Assembly (NCBI RefSeq): GCF_900112455.1
Contig: NZ_FOLT01000002.1
Coordinates: 186,001 to 250,000, forward strand
Source of the DNA: Alkalibacterium subtropicum
GTDB lineage: Bacteria > Bacillota > Bacilli > Lactobacillales > Carnobacteriaceae_A
Direction: 5' to 3'
DNA length: 64,000 nucleotides
The notes under the pieces were generated by a model. It had not been told where the DNA came from. It made no database searches and saw nothing but the letters and a program-made list of their open reading frames with translations. This document shows, piece by piece, positions 26,430 to 35,651 of the stretch. The translations under genes were made by a program, and so were the position numbers. Within the stretch, counting starts at the first letter, position 1. Every line of letters begins with the position of its first letter.

Positions 26430-27689
26430 TTACTGACCAGTGAAATTCTCCAGCAGATATCTTTCCGCTTCTTCATTCCATATGCCGTCATGTTTTTCGA
26501 TCAGACGGTGGATCTCCATGAACTTCGGATCGGTTTTTCCTTTTTCCTCGAAGTCTTCCAGTGCAGTCAGTTCCAGTGAAATATGCGGATAAATAGCATT
26601 CTTCCCTGCACTGGAGTCTTTCATTCCCAGGATCATTTCCGGCGTTGCTTCCAAACCGCCGACATGGGTGATCATCATGGAAGGATTGATTTTTCCTTCT
26701 TCAGTCAGTTTAAGGGACAATTTCATGTCATCTGTCGAACCGCCGGACGTCCCCACGAAATGTGTTGATCCGTAATGGACATTGTACATATTGACCGGCA
26801 CAGTAAAGTTCTTGTCTGTAGGTCCCGCGAAAAAGTTCAGACATCCGTCAATCCCAAGGATGCTGTCAGCTAAGACGAGCAGAGGTTCAACTGCAGCAAA
26901 CACCATGACATCGTCATAGCCTTGCCCATCAGACAGTTCCATCAAATACTCTTTCTGATCCTTCACTTTTGCAGCATTGACATAGACCAGTTCCACACCC
27001 TTTTCTTTTGCAGCACTGACCGGTACGAGTTTTTTCAAACGTTCGAGTCTCTGCTCATCCATTTCAGTGGCGACAACCTTTCTGACGCCAAGACCGCCAT
27101 TGACGGCATAATCGAGAGCGCCGATCCCCATGGGTCCGCCACATCCCAGCAGAGCAAGCTGGCCATTTTGCTTCACACCCATCTCATGTTCATAGACGTA
27201 GGGTTTGGTATGATAGTTCGCATTGAAAGCCCCGATGATGCAGGACATCGGTTCGGCCAGCGAACCATTGGCGAAGTACGTCCCTTTGAACGGCAGGACC
27301 GTACCCAAGTCTATCGCAACTTTTGGAATGATGCAGTAGGTGGCATCGCCTCCGAAGAATTCATAGCTGTAGCCGGCCGAGTAGCCACTGTCCAGCCCCA
27401 TTGCCGGTTGAAGGACGAATTTATCGCCTGCATTGAACTGGTCTTTAAGTTTTTCTCCGACTTTTTCGATGTAGCCGCCAAATTCATGGCCGACGATGAT
27501 CGGGTGTTCCTCCAGATTTTCCGGTACCCTTTTGTGATCCTCACCAAGGATCGTTGCCTTATAGGTCGATAAACAGGCCGTGTCGCTGATGACTTTCACC
27601 AGCAGTTCTTCCTCTCCGATCTCAGGAAGCTCGAATTCTCTCACTCTCAGGTCTTTTTTACCATAGAGTGCCACAGCTTTCGTTTTCAT
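26430..27689 (-). CDS. Zinc-dependent polyol/sugar-phosphate dehydrogenase (YggP/SorE-like)
   Basis: A 419-residue medium-chain dehydrogenase. The GroES-like half carries GHEFGG at about 67-72, and the NAD-binding half has GCGGPMGIGA. Length and motifs match the YggP/L-sorbose-1-phosphate reductase (SorE) branch. It would interconvert a phosphorylated polyol and ketose after PTS uptake. It follows the EIICB gene by 4 bases. YggP sits beside CmtA/CmtB in E. coli too, so the true substrate may not be mannitol. Confidence 0.8.
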   Translation of the reverse strand: MKTKAVALYGKKDLRVREFELPEIGEEELLVKVISDTACLSTYKATILGEDHKRVPENLEEHPIIVGHEFGGYIEKVGEKLKDQFNAGDKFVLQPAMGLDSGYSAGYSYEFFGGDATYCIIPKVAIDLGTVLPFKGTYFANGSLAEPMSCIIGAFNANYHTKPYVYEHEMGVKQNGQLALLGCGGPMGIGALDYAVNGGLGVRKVVATEMDEQRLERLKKLVPVSAAKEKGVELVYVNAAKVKDQKEYLMELSDGQGYDDVMVFAAVEPLLVLADSILGIDGCLNFFAGPTDKNFTVPVNMYNVHYGSTHFVGTSGGSTDDMKLSLKLTEEGKINPSMMITHVGGLEATPEMILGMKDSSAGKNAIYPHISLELTALEDFEEKGKTDPKFMEIHRLIEKHDGIWNEEAERYLLENFTGQ

Positions 27690-27693
27690 CTAA

Positions 27694-29133
27694 TCATCCC
27701 TTCTTTAATTCTTTCAGCAAGTCCTGCAGATTCGAGTCTTCGATATAGTTTTCGATCGTCACGATCCTGGCATCCGGATGCTTCATGCGGGCTCTTTCGG
27801 CCAAGTTCTTGTGTACAACAATAATGTCCGAATCCTCAGGGACATCTTCGATACGGTAATTTTTGACCTCGATCTCGTCCATATCTGCTTTTTTCAGTCT
27901 CTTCTTGAAGGTCGTTGCTCCCAAAGCGCTGCTTCCCAGTCCGGCGTCGCAGGCAAAAGCGATCTTATTGACAGGCTGGTCGATCGTTGCTGTAGCTGTT
28001 GCTGTTCCTGCACCATAGAGTTCTTTACCTTCAGTCTTCATTTTTTTCGAACGTTCAACAGACGCTTCAAATTCATCATCTTCAGTCTCTGTGCTCTTGT
28101 CCGCTTTCAGAAGGGCTGCGGTGACCAGGAATGAAACAACAGTCGCAACCAGAACCCCTGCAATGATACCGATAAAGTTTCCGCGGGGCGTCAAGGCCAG
28201 ATAAGCAAAGATCGAACCGGGACTAGGTCCGGCAACAAGGCCTGCACCGAAGAGCTGGAATGTCAAGATCCCTGACATACCGCCGGCTATCATTCCCAAG
28301 ATCGTAATGGGTTTCATTAGTACATAAGGGAAATACAATTCATGAATGCCTCCGAAGAAGTGAATGATGATGGCTCCGGGAGCCGTTCTTCTTGCCACTT
28401 TCTTACCGAAAAATGTGAAGGCCAGCAGCAGGCCCAGACCAGGTCCAGGGTTAGAGGCGACCGTGAAGTAAATCGACTTTCCTGCTTCCAGTGTTTCCTG
28501 CAGTCCTAACGGATAATAAATACCCTGATCGATAACATTATTTAAAAACAGAACTTTTGCCGGTTCATTTATCAGTGATAAGAGCGGTAAAAAGCCTGTC
28601 GATACAAGTGCTTCGATTGCGGCAGTTACAAAGTTATTGGCTACGACAATGATCGGTCCGATGACGAAGAATGAAAACATCATCAGTAGAAAACCTAAGA
28701 TACCGATAGAAAAGTTATTGACGACCATCTCGAATCCGGCAGGGATCCTGTCGACGATCACTTCATCCGTTTTCTTGATCAGCCAGCCGCCTAAAGGTCC
28801 GATAACCATGGCACCCAGGAACATAGGGATTTCAGAGCCTACGATCAGACCGATGGCACCGATCGTCCCCATGACGGCCCCACGCTTGCCTCCGACCATA
28901 TACCCTCCAGTATGAGCCAGCAGAAGTGGGAGCAGGTAAGTGATAGCCGGTCCGACGATCGCTCCCAGTTCTTCATTAGGAAACCAGCCAGTCGGAATAA
29001 ATAAGGCTGTCAGGATCCCCCAGGCAATAAAGGCGCCGATGTTCGGAAGGACCATATTGGTCAGGAAGCCACCGAACGCCTGAACTTTAGCCCGGTTTGA
29101 TCCTTTTGATTTTTTAGCTCCTGTATTCATCAT
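27694..29133 (-). CDS. PTS mannitol-family EIICB permease (CmtA-like)
   Basis: A 479-residue protein with an EIIC-Mtl membrane domain (about 15-350; family signatures GGIHELYFPYVLMKP and NNVIDQGIYYPLG) and a C-terminal EIIB domain (about 385-479) with the phosphocysteine in FACDAGLGSSA at about 392. It imports a hexitol and phosphorylates it. The EIIA domain is absent and supplied by a separate gene (29865-30305), as in cmtA/cmtB. It lies 6 bases from the kinase gene and 4 bases from the dehydrogenase gene. Confidence 0.9.
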   Translation of the reverse strand: MMNTGAKKSKGSNRAKVQAFGGFLTNMVLPNIGAFIAWGILTALFIPTGWFPNEELGAIVGPAITYLLPLLLAHTGGYMVGGKRGAVMGTIGAIGLIVGSEIPMFLGAMVIGPLGGWLIKKTDEVIVDRIPAGFEMVVNNFSIGILGFLLMMFSFFVIGPIIVVANNFVTAAIEALVSTGFLPLLSLINEPAKVLFLNNVIDQGIYYPLGLQETLEAGKSIYFTVASNPGPGLGLLLAFTFFGKKVARRTAPGAIIIHFFGGIHELYFPYVLMKPITILGMIAGGMSGILTFQLFGAGLVAGPSPGSIFAYLALTPRGNFIGIIAGVLVATVVSFLVTAALLKADKSTETEDDEFEASVERSKKMKTEGKELYGAGTATATATIDQPVNKIAFACDAGLGSSALGATTFKKRLKKADMDEIEVKNYRIEDVPEDSDIIVVHKNLAERARMKHPDARIVTIENYIEDSNLQDLLKELKKG

Positions 29134-29139
29134 TTTTTA

Positions 29140-29868
29140 TCATCCTTTCACTATTTCTTTTTTATTATTTAAATATAAAGTCAAATCAGGATCGTGATGA
29201 TTTCCAAGGACCCGTGTAACATTCTTACTGTCACTCTGTTCATAAAATCTGCCTGCTTCAACCCGGCTGACTCCTCCACGCATTTTCCTTTCGATCAGTC
29301 GTGTTTTCAGCAAGTGTTCGTCTGTAGTAATGAATATAGAATAATCGCTGTACTCTGCCAGTTCCTGCCAGCCTGCTTCATTCAGCAGCAGCCAGTTCCC
29401 TTCGATCAAAACGATGTCGGCATCCACTTTCACTTTCGTCTCACTGACATCATGGGTAGTGCGGTCATAGACCGGCCAGAGGACTGGGTCTTTCCCCAGC
29501 GCCTGAAGCGTGGCCTTCAGAGCCTCCACGTCAAACGTCTCCGGACTTCCTTTGATGTCATTCAAAAGTATGTTGTCGTCACCCGCGTTCTTGTAATGAG
29601 ACAACAGGTATTCTCTTTTATGATGAAAGCCGTCTATGGAAATAGACTGAAAGCTGAACGAATCAAAATGTTCAGTGTACAATTTTTCAAGATAGAGACT
29701 CAGTGTTGTTTTTCCGGTCCCTGGCGGTGCCGCAAGAAAAACGATAAGCCTTTCACCTTTTTTTCTTCGTCTCTCAGTCAGTTCACTCAACAGAGGTAAA
29801 AACACAGACTGTATCTCCTGTTCACTGTAGTTTGCCTCCACGATGAAACCGTTAACATTCAATTTCAT
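29140..29868 (-). CDS. P-loop kinase, uridine/pantothenate kinase-like (YggC family)
   Basis: A 242-residue kinase with Walker A AAPPGTGKTTLS at about 46-57, SIDGFHHKREYL at about 77-88, DxxKGSPETFDVEAL and VLIEGNWLLL, all typical of the uridine kinase/PanK fold and of E. coli YggC. It is likely to phosphorylate a sugar or polyol made in this pathway. Its ATG overlaps the EIIA stop by 4 bases. The same four families sit together in the E. coli cmtBA-yggPC cluster. Confidence 0.85.
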   Translation of the reverse strand: MKLNVNGFIVEANYSEQEIQSVFLPLLSELTERRRKKGERLIVFLAAPPGTGKTTLSLYLEKLYTEHFDSFSFQSISIDGFHHKREYLLSHYKNAGDDNILLNDIKGSPETFDVEALKATLQALGKDPVLWPVYDRTTHDVSETKVKVDADIVLIEGNWLLLNEAGWQELAEYSDYSIFITTDEHLLKTRLIERKMRGGVSRVEAGRFYEQSDSKNVTRVLGNHHDPDLTLYLNNKKEIVKG

Positions 29869-30305
29869 TCTTCCACCATCTCGATTACTTTGATGACTTC
29901 TTCTTCATTTTCTGCTGATTTCAGCTTGGCTTTGATTTCTTCCTCAATAAGAATAGAAGAGAGATCTGACAACAATTCCAGATGGGTCGTACTGTCTGTC
30001 GCTGCCAGGACGAAGAGGAGTTTCACTTCGCGGTCATCAGGAAACATCACTGATTCATTCAGTTTCATGAATGACATGCTTGTTTTGTTGACACCTTTAT
30101 CCGTCTCGGCATGGGGCATGGCGATCTCCGGGACGATGACGATATAGGACCCGTTTATGTTGACGTTCTCTATCATTGCATCGACATAGTCCGAATCGAT
30201 GTAAGCCTTTTCAATCAGTGGTTGAGAAGCGCGTTTGATAGATTCTTCCCAGGAAGATACCTGATTTAAGAACGTTGTATTCCCTTTCAAAAATTCGCTT
30301 AGCAT
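29865..30305 (-). CDS. PTS EIIA component (CmtB-like)
   Basis: A 146-residue EIIA of the mannitol/fructose/Ntr superfamily with the phosphorylation site His65 in EIAMPHAE. It passes phosphate from HPr to the EIIB domain of the downstream permease. It is the first gene of the operon EIIA-kinase-EIICB-dehydrogenase-regulator, with AAGGAG ahead of ATG. The MPHA motif is closer to CmtB/UlaC-type than to classical MtlF. Confidence 0.85.
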   Translation of the reverse strand: MLSEFLKGNTTFLNQVSSWEESIKRASQPLIEKAYIDSDYVDAMIENVNINGSYIVIVPEIAMPHAETDKGVNKTSMSFMKLNESVMFPDDREVKLLFVLAATDSTTHLELLSDLSSILIEEEIKAKLKSAENEEEVIKVIEMVEE

Positions 30306-30565
30306 ATTTTTTCACTCCTTTTTTCAGGCGTTGTATTTTATCTACTCTTACTATAAAAGAGACACACACAATTAGAAACTTACAAGTTCATTCAATTTTC
30401 TCTGCAATAAATTTTAAGGCAAGAAAAAGAAGCCCTGTCTGCTCCAAGGCTCCTTTATAGTTAAGCTTAACCTAGCCATTCTAATTACTTGTGTCTATCT
30501 TTTTAATGTGGTTCACAACTTTAAAATTTTTTCAAAATCAACACGTTTCCGTTCACTGACACAAT

Positions 30566-30772
30566 TTACAGCGTCAACAGCCATATGCCCACTCCAGCTG
30601 CTAGCATCCCCCATATATAAAAGAAAATGACTGTCCCTCTATCCCCAAGTATTTTTCTAAATCCCTCTATTTTACCCATACGCCAAATATTTTTGGGCTT
30701 TTTCACCGCAATGAAAAGTACAAAGGCAGCATATACGATCAGCAAGATGCCGAGTAATGGTTCCCAATTCAT
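30566..30772 (-). CDS. Small two-span membrane protein (DUF6199-like)
   Basis: A 68-residue protein with two hydrophobic segments (about 5-22 and 47-66) and a basic loop containing KPKNIWRMGKIEGFRK, a pattern of small DUF6199-type proteins. AGGAGG precedes the ATG. It follows the ABC permease gene by 25 bases, so it may be the last gene of that operon. Confidence 0.65.
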   Translation of the reverse strand: MNWEPLLGILLIVYAAFVLFIAVKKPKNIWRMGKIEGFRKILGDRGTVIFFYIWGMLAAGVGIWLLTL

Positions 30773-30797
30773 CAGTGTTTCCTCCTGTCTAATGATA

Positions 30798-31799
30798 TTA
30801 TTTTAATCCTCTCTTGATCCTCGGAGCGAGTATGACATATACTGCCCCACATAATGCAAGAACGATGCCAGAGTAGCTCAATATCTGAGTCCATGTCCCG
30901 TTTTGAGACAAGATCATATCGCTTCCTTTATAGGCCCAGTAGAAGGGATCCCAGTAAAAGAACGGCTGCCAGAAGTCGCTGAGTATTTCAACAGCCAGGA
31001 CACCGGCAATCAGTGGAAGGAACAACAGTTTTATACTCGATGCGGCACTGATAATGTCTGTATTCGTTACGCCTTGTATAAAGCCTACGAGTATGCTGAG
31101 CAGACTCGTCATGAGTATGATCAGCATCATCTGGAGGATGTTGATCTCACCAAAACCTGTAATAAAGATGATGGCAGCTGTTCCGAAAATCGTCAGCAGC
31201 ACACCTATGACAGATTTTCCGAGTATGAAGGTTGTTCTGGATGTGGGCGTTACATTGATGGCACTAAGTGTATTATCCACTTTTTCTTCTACCATATTCA
31301 GGGCAATCAGCATCCCACCAAGAATCGAGATAAATAAGATAGCTCCGTTGACAAGCATTTTTTTAAGCGGCGGAACCGTTTGTCCCAGTTCGACTAATTC
31401 CACATTTGAGTCTTCGACATTAACACCCGCTTCGTACAAGCCATTGAGCAGTTTAGCATAGTCTATGACCCATTCTGATTCATTTCCCTGGGTCATGATA
31501 TAGTAGCCCTCATCTTCAGGAATGATTCCGATGAGCGCATCTCTGTCTTCAACACGATTTTCGATTTCACTTTCACTTTCGAAAACTTCGACATCTGCAA
31601 ATTGCTCCAGATAGGTGACCTGTTGTTCATTCTCTCCTTCTATCAAGGCGAGATTGACCGTTGTATCGTTTATTCCCGGAGCAAACACATTGATCAATAC
31701 ACCAAACAAAATCGGCATGATAAGTATATAGAGTGAAAGAAAATCTTTTACATTTACTTTAAAATCTCTTTTAAATATGGTCCATATTCTTTTAAACAC
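30798..31799 (-). CDS. ABC-2 type transporter permease (second subunit)
   Basis: A 333-residue permease with one N-terminal span (about 22-42), an extracytoplasmic domain of about 110 residues and five C-terminal spans, the YhgE/ABC-2 layout. It lies 12 bases after a similar permease, so the pair forms a heterodimeric channel driven by the ATPase encoded at 32923-33777. Such TetR-ABC-ABC2-ABC2 sets export drugs, peptides or lipids; the substrate is unknown. Confidence 0.85.
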   Translation of the reverse strand: MFKRIWTIFKRDFKVNVKDFLSLYILIMPILFGVLINVFAPGINDTTVNLALIEGENEQQVTYLEQFADVEVFESESEIENRVEDRDALIGIIPEDEGYYIMTQGNESEWVIDYAKLLNGLYEAGVNVEDSNVELVELGQTVPPLKKMLVNGAILFISILGGMLIALNMVEEKVDNTLSAINVTPTSRTTFILGKSVIGVLLTIFGTAAIIFITGFGEINILQMMLIILMTSLLSILVGFIQGVTNTDIISAASSIKLLFLPLIAGVLAVEILSDFWQPFFYWDPFYWAYKGSDMILSQNGTWTQILSYSGIVLALCGAVYVILAPRIKRGLK

Positions 31800-31811
31800 G
31801 GTTATCCCTCC

Positions 31812-32930
31812 TTACCCTAGTAACGTTTTTTTATATCGATAGTTAGAAAGAGCAAATAAAGCACTTCCTGTTAGTAAAAATACTCCTGAGACTGTCAGTA
31901 TATATGGCCAGTCATTATTTCCGAGCAATATGGATCTGAAGCCTTCCATCATCGGGTAACTTGGAATGAAACTGATCCATGCCGGGCTCCAGCTCGGTAT
32001 GAAGAAAGCTATCGAAGGGAGGATCATCAGCATCATGACTACATACAAGACTCCGAATGACTGCATGATATTGCTGTAGAAACTTGCAATCAAAAGTCCG
32101 AGAGACGACGCAAAAAAAGCGGTTGTCACAAGCAATACCAGCATCAGTAAATAATCCGGTTGTAATTGCATCAGAGGGATAATGACAAGGTAGCTGGATA
32201 CAATGGTCGTTAACAGGAGTACTCCTATTTTACTCATTAAATACTGCCAGACAGGCGATGGTGTCACTGCGTAGGCTTTAATGACCCCTTCTTGTCTATC
32301 GAGAAAAATATAGGCCGCAATGATAAAGAGTCCCATGAGTGCCCCATTAAAAACGAGCACGGTAGGCAGGATGCTTTCTCTGTCTGAAAGTGCTTCAATG
32401 TTCGTCGACAAGGCTCTGACATCCTGATTTTCTATAATTTCTTCAACATTTACAGTCGAATCGACGTTGAGGATCTTCAACAGATTTTTATACTTGTCCG
32501 ATTCATATCCCTGAAGATAGTACGTGTAATCAAGGTTATTTTCATCATCCAGTGCAATAACAGCAGAAACTTCCTGTTCTTCTTCCGCTATAGCACGCGC
32601 ATCTTCCTGACTATTTAAAATGTAAATCTCTGTCTCTTCTGTCGTGTACAGGACCGCTACTTTTTCCTGATCATCGATTGTCAGGGTGACGTCTTCGACT
32701 TGATCATCAGTCATCTCATCCTGCAATGCTTCCAGATAGCCCTCGCTAGCCTCATCAGGCATATCCAGATAAATATACTCTGTTGTTGTCGTATTGAAAC
32801 TGTCAGGAACGGCGAATAAAAATATAGCTAAGATCAAAAGAGCCATAAATATCTCAATGTAGAAATAAAATCCTCTAGAGGCTATTTTCAACTCTTTCAA
32901 AAAACTTGAAAAGAGTTTCATTTTAAACAA
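31812..32930 (-). CDS. ABC-2 type transporter permease (first subunit)
   Basis: A 372-residue permease with an N-terminal span (about 21-41), a large acidic outer loop (about 45-185) and five to six spans towards the C-terminus. Its start overlaps the ATPase gene by 8 bases, which shows translational coupling. It pairs with the permease at 30798-31799. Confidence 0.85.
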   Translation of the reverse strand: MFKMKLFSSFLKELKIASRGFYFYIEIFMALLILAIFLFAVPDSFNTTTTEYIYLDMPDEASEGYLEALQDEMTDDQVEDVTLTIDDQEKVAVLYTTEETEIYILNSQEDARAIAEEEQEVSAVIALDDENNLDYTYYLQGYESDKYKNLLKILNVDSTVNVEEIIENQDVRALSTNIEALSDRESILPTVLVFNGALMGLFIIAAYIFLDRQEGVIKAYAVTPSPVWQYLMSKIGVLLLTTIVSSYLVIIPLMQLQPDYLLMLVLLVTTAFFASSLGLLIASFYSNIMQSFGVLYVVMMLMILPSIAFFIPSWSPAWISFIPSYPMMEGFRSILLGNNDWPYILTVSGVFLLTGSALFALSNYRYKKTLLG

Positions 32931-33777
32931 GCCCCCTTCCCGTCACCTTGATGAATATCTCCTCAAGTGTTGCTTCTTTTGTGTGCATCGTTAGAATATC
33001 ATGATCTCTGATTACTATTTCCAGTGCTTTTTTATCCTCAGGAAGAACCGTAGAGAATGTCTTTTTCTTTACTTCATTGTTTTCCATGTATTCCACTTCA
33101 ACTAATTTCTCGCCATACTGCAGCTTCAAGTTCTCGGGAGAATCGATCAGTTTGATCTCGCCGTCAACGATGAACGCCACCCTGTCGCACAGTTCATCGG
33201 CAATGAACATATTGTGTGTCGTTAAAAAGATGGTCACCCCTTCGTTATTTTTTTCCCTGATGATGTTTTTTATATCTGCAGCAATGGATGGATCCAGCCC
33301 CGTTGTGGGTTCATCTAAAAACCAGAGTTCCGGGTTATTGATCATCGACCGGGCAAATGTCAAGCGGTGCTTCATCCCCTTGGAAAATTCTCCTGCTTTG
33401 ATGTTCTCTTTTCCATCTAAACCGACACGTTTCAATAATTCCATAGACTCAACTGTAGCTACATCAAACAGTTTGCCGTAAAAATCCAGATTTTCTTTGG
33501 CCGTTAATTTGCTGTAGACATTGGACTGTTCAAAACTCATGCCGATTTTGTTGAACATATTTTTAGATGTATGTTTGACATCATAGTCAGCAACTTTGAC
33601 TTCTCCTTGCTGGAGCTGTAAAAGTCCGGTCAGAATGTTCTGTACGGTCGACTTGCCTGCGCCAGACGGACCTAAAAACCCAAAGATTTCGCCTTTTTTC
33701 ACTTCAAAGCTGATATTTTTGACTTGATACGTCTCATCTTTATTATAAGAATGCGACAAATTTTTTACACTGATCAT
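32923..33777 (-). CDS. ABC transporter ATP-binding protein
   Basis: A 284-residue ATPase with Walker A GPSGAGKST at about 36-44, signature FSKGMKHR at about 128-135, Walker B LWFLDEPTTGLD, and an H-loop in TTHNM. Here the usual LSGG is FSKG, as in several drug-exporter ATPases. It powers the two ABC-2 permeases downstream. The TetR gene stops on the base just before its ATG. Confidence 0.9.
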   Translation of the reverse strand: MISVKNLSHSYNKDETYQVKNISFEVKKGEIFGFLGPSGAGKSTVQNILTGLLQLQQGEVKVADYDVKHTSKNMFNKIGMSFEQSNVYSKLTAKENLDFYGKLFDVATVESMELLKRVGLDGKENIKAGEFSKGMKHRLTFARSMINNPELWFLDEPTTGLDPSIAADIKNIIREKNNEGVTIFLTTHNMFIADELCDRVAFIVDGEIKLIDSPENLKLQYGEKLVEVEYMENNEVKKKTFSTVLPEDKKALEIVIRDHDILTMHTKEATLEEIFIKVTGRGLV

Positions 33778-34425
33778 TTAATGGGCTCCCTTTCTATAAA
33801 AACAATCCTTGAGCATATCGATGTAAACATAGATTTCCTGCTCGATCATTTTGTAGTCAAATTCTATCTGACCTTCTATTATTTTTCTTCTAGACTCTTC
33901 CCCGCATTTCTCGATCGTCCACCTTATGATGTCGATGGCTCTTTTTACATCAACACCTTCTCTAAAAAGCGAATCATCTATATTCCGGGTATAAATCTGA
34001 CTGTAAAGGACCATCGGAAAATCCGGGTATTTTTTCAGAATTTCCTCTGTCGTCTTATCCTGAAAAATCTTTAAAGAAAAATCAGCCAGATGAGGGTAAT
34101 CTTCAAATAAACGGAATTTGATCATGGATATTTCCTTGATGCGCATAAATATATCTGGCTGATCCCAATTCACTTTATTTACGATACGCTCTGTCAGGAC
34201 ATTTATCGTGAAATACTCCAAGTACTCATACAATTTCTCTTTCGTTCCAAAGTAATGATATAAAAGACCTTTAGAAATGCCGGCCTCTTTAACGATCACA
34301 TTTGTCGACACGCTTTTAAACGGATGCCTGCTAAACTGCTTCATTGAACTGTTGATGATCCTTGATTTTTTTTTTTCGTCTACATGAGCTAATAGATCTT
34401 TGATGACACTCACCTCTTTCAACAT
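33778..34425 (-). CDS. TetR-family repressor of ABC exporter operon
   Basis: A 215-residue regulator with an N-terminal TetR helix-turn-helix (about 20-65, VSTNVIVKEAGISKGLLYHYFGTKEKLYEYL) and a helical ligand-binding domain. It heads the operon TetR-ATPase-permease-permease. No good ribosome binding site precedes ATG 34425, so a leaderless or alternative start is possible. Two dyads around its promoter (34428-34444 and 34456-34474) are likely autoregulatory operators. Confidence 0.85.
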   Translation of the reverse strand: MLKEVSVIKDLLAHVDEKKKSRIINSSMKQFSRHPFKSVSTNVIVKEAGISKGLLYHYFGTKEKLYEYLEYFTINVLTERIVNKVNWDQPDIFMRIKEISMIKFRLFEDYPHLADFSLKIFQDKTTEEILKKYPDFPMVLYSQIYTRNIDDSLFREGVDVKRAIDIIRWTIEKCGEESRRKIIEGQIEFDYKMIEQEIYVYIDMLKDCFYRKGAH

Positions 34426-34727
34426 GATTGACTACTCTGGTCAATTTTATTATAAACCAACTGACTGGGTTGGTCAACGGAGAACATCCTGCCTTTAGTT
34501 TTTCACTCCAAATGATGATATTTTTCAACGTTATCACACTCACCTATACTCTGTTGAAAGGGCTTACTGTGATCATGGCTTTCCACATTCGTCCCTGGAA
34601 TTTACTGTTGTCTCACTATTTAATCCTTTTCTAAAGTGATACAATAAATACAACAAAATCCTTGTTTGTCTATTTAAGCAGCGGCCAGTTTAGACACTGC
34701 TTCATGACCCTTGAAGGGAGGCTCATT
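34426..34727. other. Intergenic region between divergent ABC loci
   Basis: 302 bases holding the TetR promoter and two operator-like dyads. Nothing else was recognised. Confidence 0.6.
34428..34477 (-). promoter_or_regulatory. TetR-gene promoter with two operator dyads
   Basis: On the minus strand TTGACC (34472-34477), 17 bases and TATAAT (34450-34455) form a near-perfect SigA promoter. The dyad ACCAAC-N7-GTTGGT (34456-34474) lies between -35 and -10. The dyad TTGAC-N7-GTCAA (34428-34444) lies just downstream. Both have 7-base spacers, which suits TetR dimers. Confidence 0.75.
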
Positions 34728-35636
34728 ATGGATACATCGGTCTTAAAAGTTTCAGACTTACAAAAGGAGATCCAAAAAAAGCTGATCATTAAAGGTGTCA
34801 GTTTTGATATCAGAGCGGGTGAAATCGTCGGCTTTTTAGGTCCGAACGGCTCCGGAAAAACGACGACCCTGCGGATGCTCGTCGGCTTGTCGAAGCCCAC
34901 TGCAGGAAACATCGAAATCTGCGGGCATTCTCTTAAAAAAGAGTTTGTCAAAGCGATGGCAAATGTCGGATGCATCATCGAAGGGCCGGATCTGTATGAC
35001 TACATGAGCGGTTACCGGAATCTTGAATTGCTCGGCAGCATGTCAAAAGGGGTGACGAAAAAAGATATCGATGAGGCGGTCGCCTTGGTCGGTATGGAGA
35101 ATCGCATCCATGACAAGGTTGCTGTTTACTCTATGGGGATGAAGCAGCGTATCGGTCTTGCTCAGGCCCTGATCCATAAGCCTAAACTGTTGATCCTGGA
35201 TGAGCCGACAAACGGTCTCGACCCTCAAGGCATCCATGAATTTAGAGAGATCGTTAAAAATCTGGCCCGCGAGAAAAATATTTCGGTCCTGGTTTCATCA
35301 CACTTGATCAGTGAAGTGCAGCTGATGTGCGACCGCGTCAGCATCATTAATGACGGCAGGATTATCCGTAGCGCTTCGATCGATGATGTCCTGGTCACTG
35401 GCGAGGTCGTCTGGATCTTGGATGACCCTAAAAGAGCCCAGTCGATACTCAGGGAGTCCTTTGATCTGGATCCATCTATTGATGGCTGTCACCTTAGAGC
35501 TTCCGTTGACTCTGGGATGCTTTCGGAAATAAATAAAACCCTGATCGCTTCAGGGTTCGACATCACGTATGTAGAAAACAAAAAGCGGACACTGGAAGAT
35601 CTGTTCTTAGCACTCACCGAGAAACACACGATTTAG
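34728..35636 (+). CDS. ABC transporter ATP-binding protein, BcrA-like
   Basis: A 302-residue ATPase with Walker A GPNGSGKTT, Q-loop, the degenerate signature YSMGMKQR, Walker B LLILDEPTNGLD and a C-terminal extension as in BcrA/lantibiotic-immunity ATPases. ATG 34728 is chosen because GGGAGG lies 7 bases ahead; an upstream TTG at 34662 has none. The permease follows after 15 bases. The system probably exports or expels peptide antibiotics, by family. Confidence 0.88.
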   Translation: MDTSVLKVSDLQKEIQKKLIIKGVSFDIRAGEIVGFLGPNGSGKTTTLRMLVGLSKPTAGNIEICGHSLKKEFVKAMANVGCIIEGPDLYDYMSGYRNLELLGSMSKGVTKKDIDEAVALVGMENRIHDKVAVYSMGMKQRIGLAQALIHKPKLLILDEPTNGLDPQGIHEFREIVKNLAREKNISVLVSSHLISEVQLMCDRVSIINDGRIIRSASIDDVLVTGEVVWILDDPKRAQSILRESFDLDPSIDGCHLRASVDSGMLSEINKTLIASGFDITYVENKKRTLEDLFLALTEKHTI

Positions 35637-35651
35637 TGAAGGAGGACAGCT

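Noticed and set aside
26922-27572. Long plus-strand frame (216 codons)
   Set aside because: Lies fully antisense to the zinc dehydrogenase gene, has no ribosome binding site and has no protein-like features.
29194-29799. Plus-strand frame of 201 codons
   Set aside because: Antisense to the YggC-like kinase gene; composition is that of a shadow frame.
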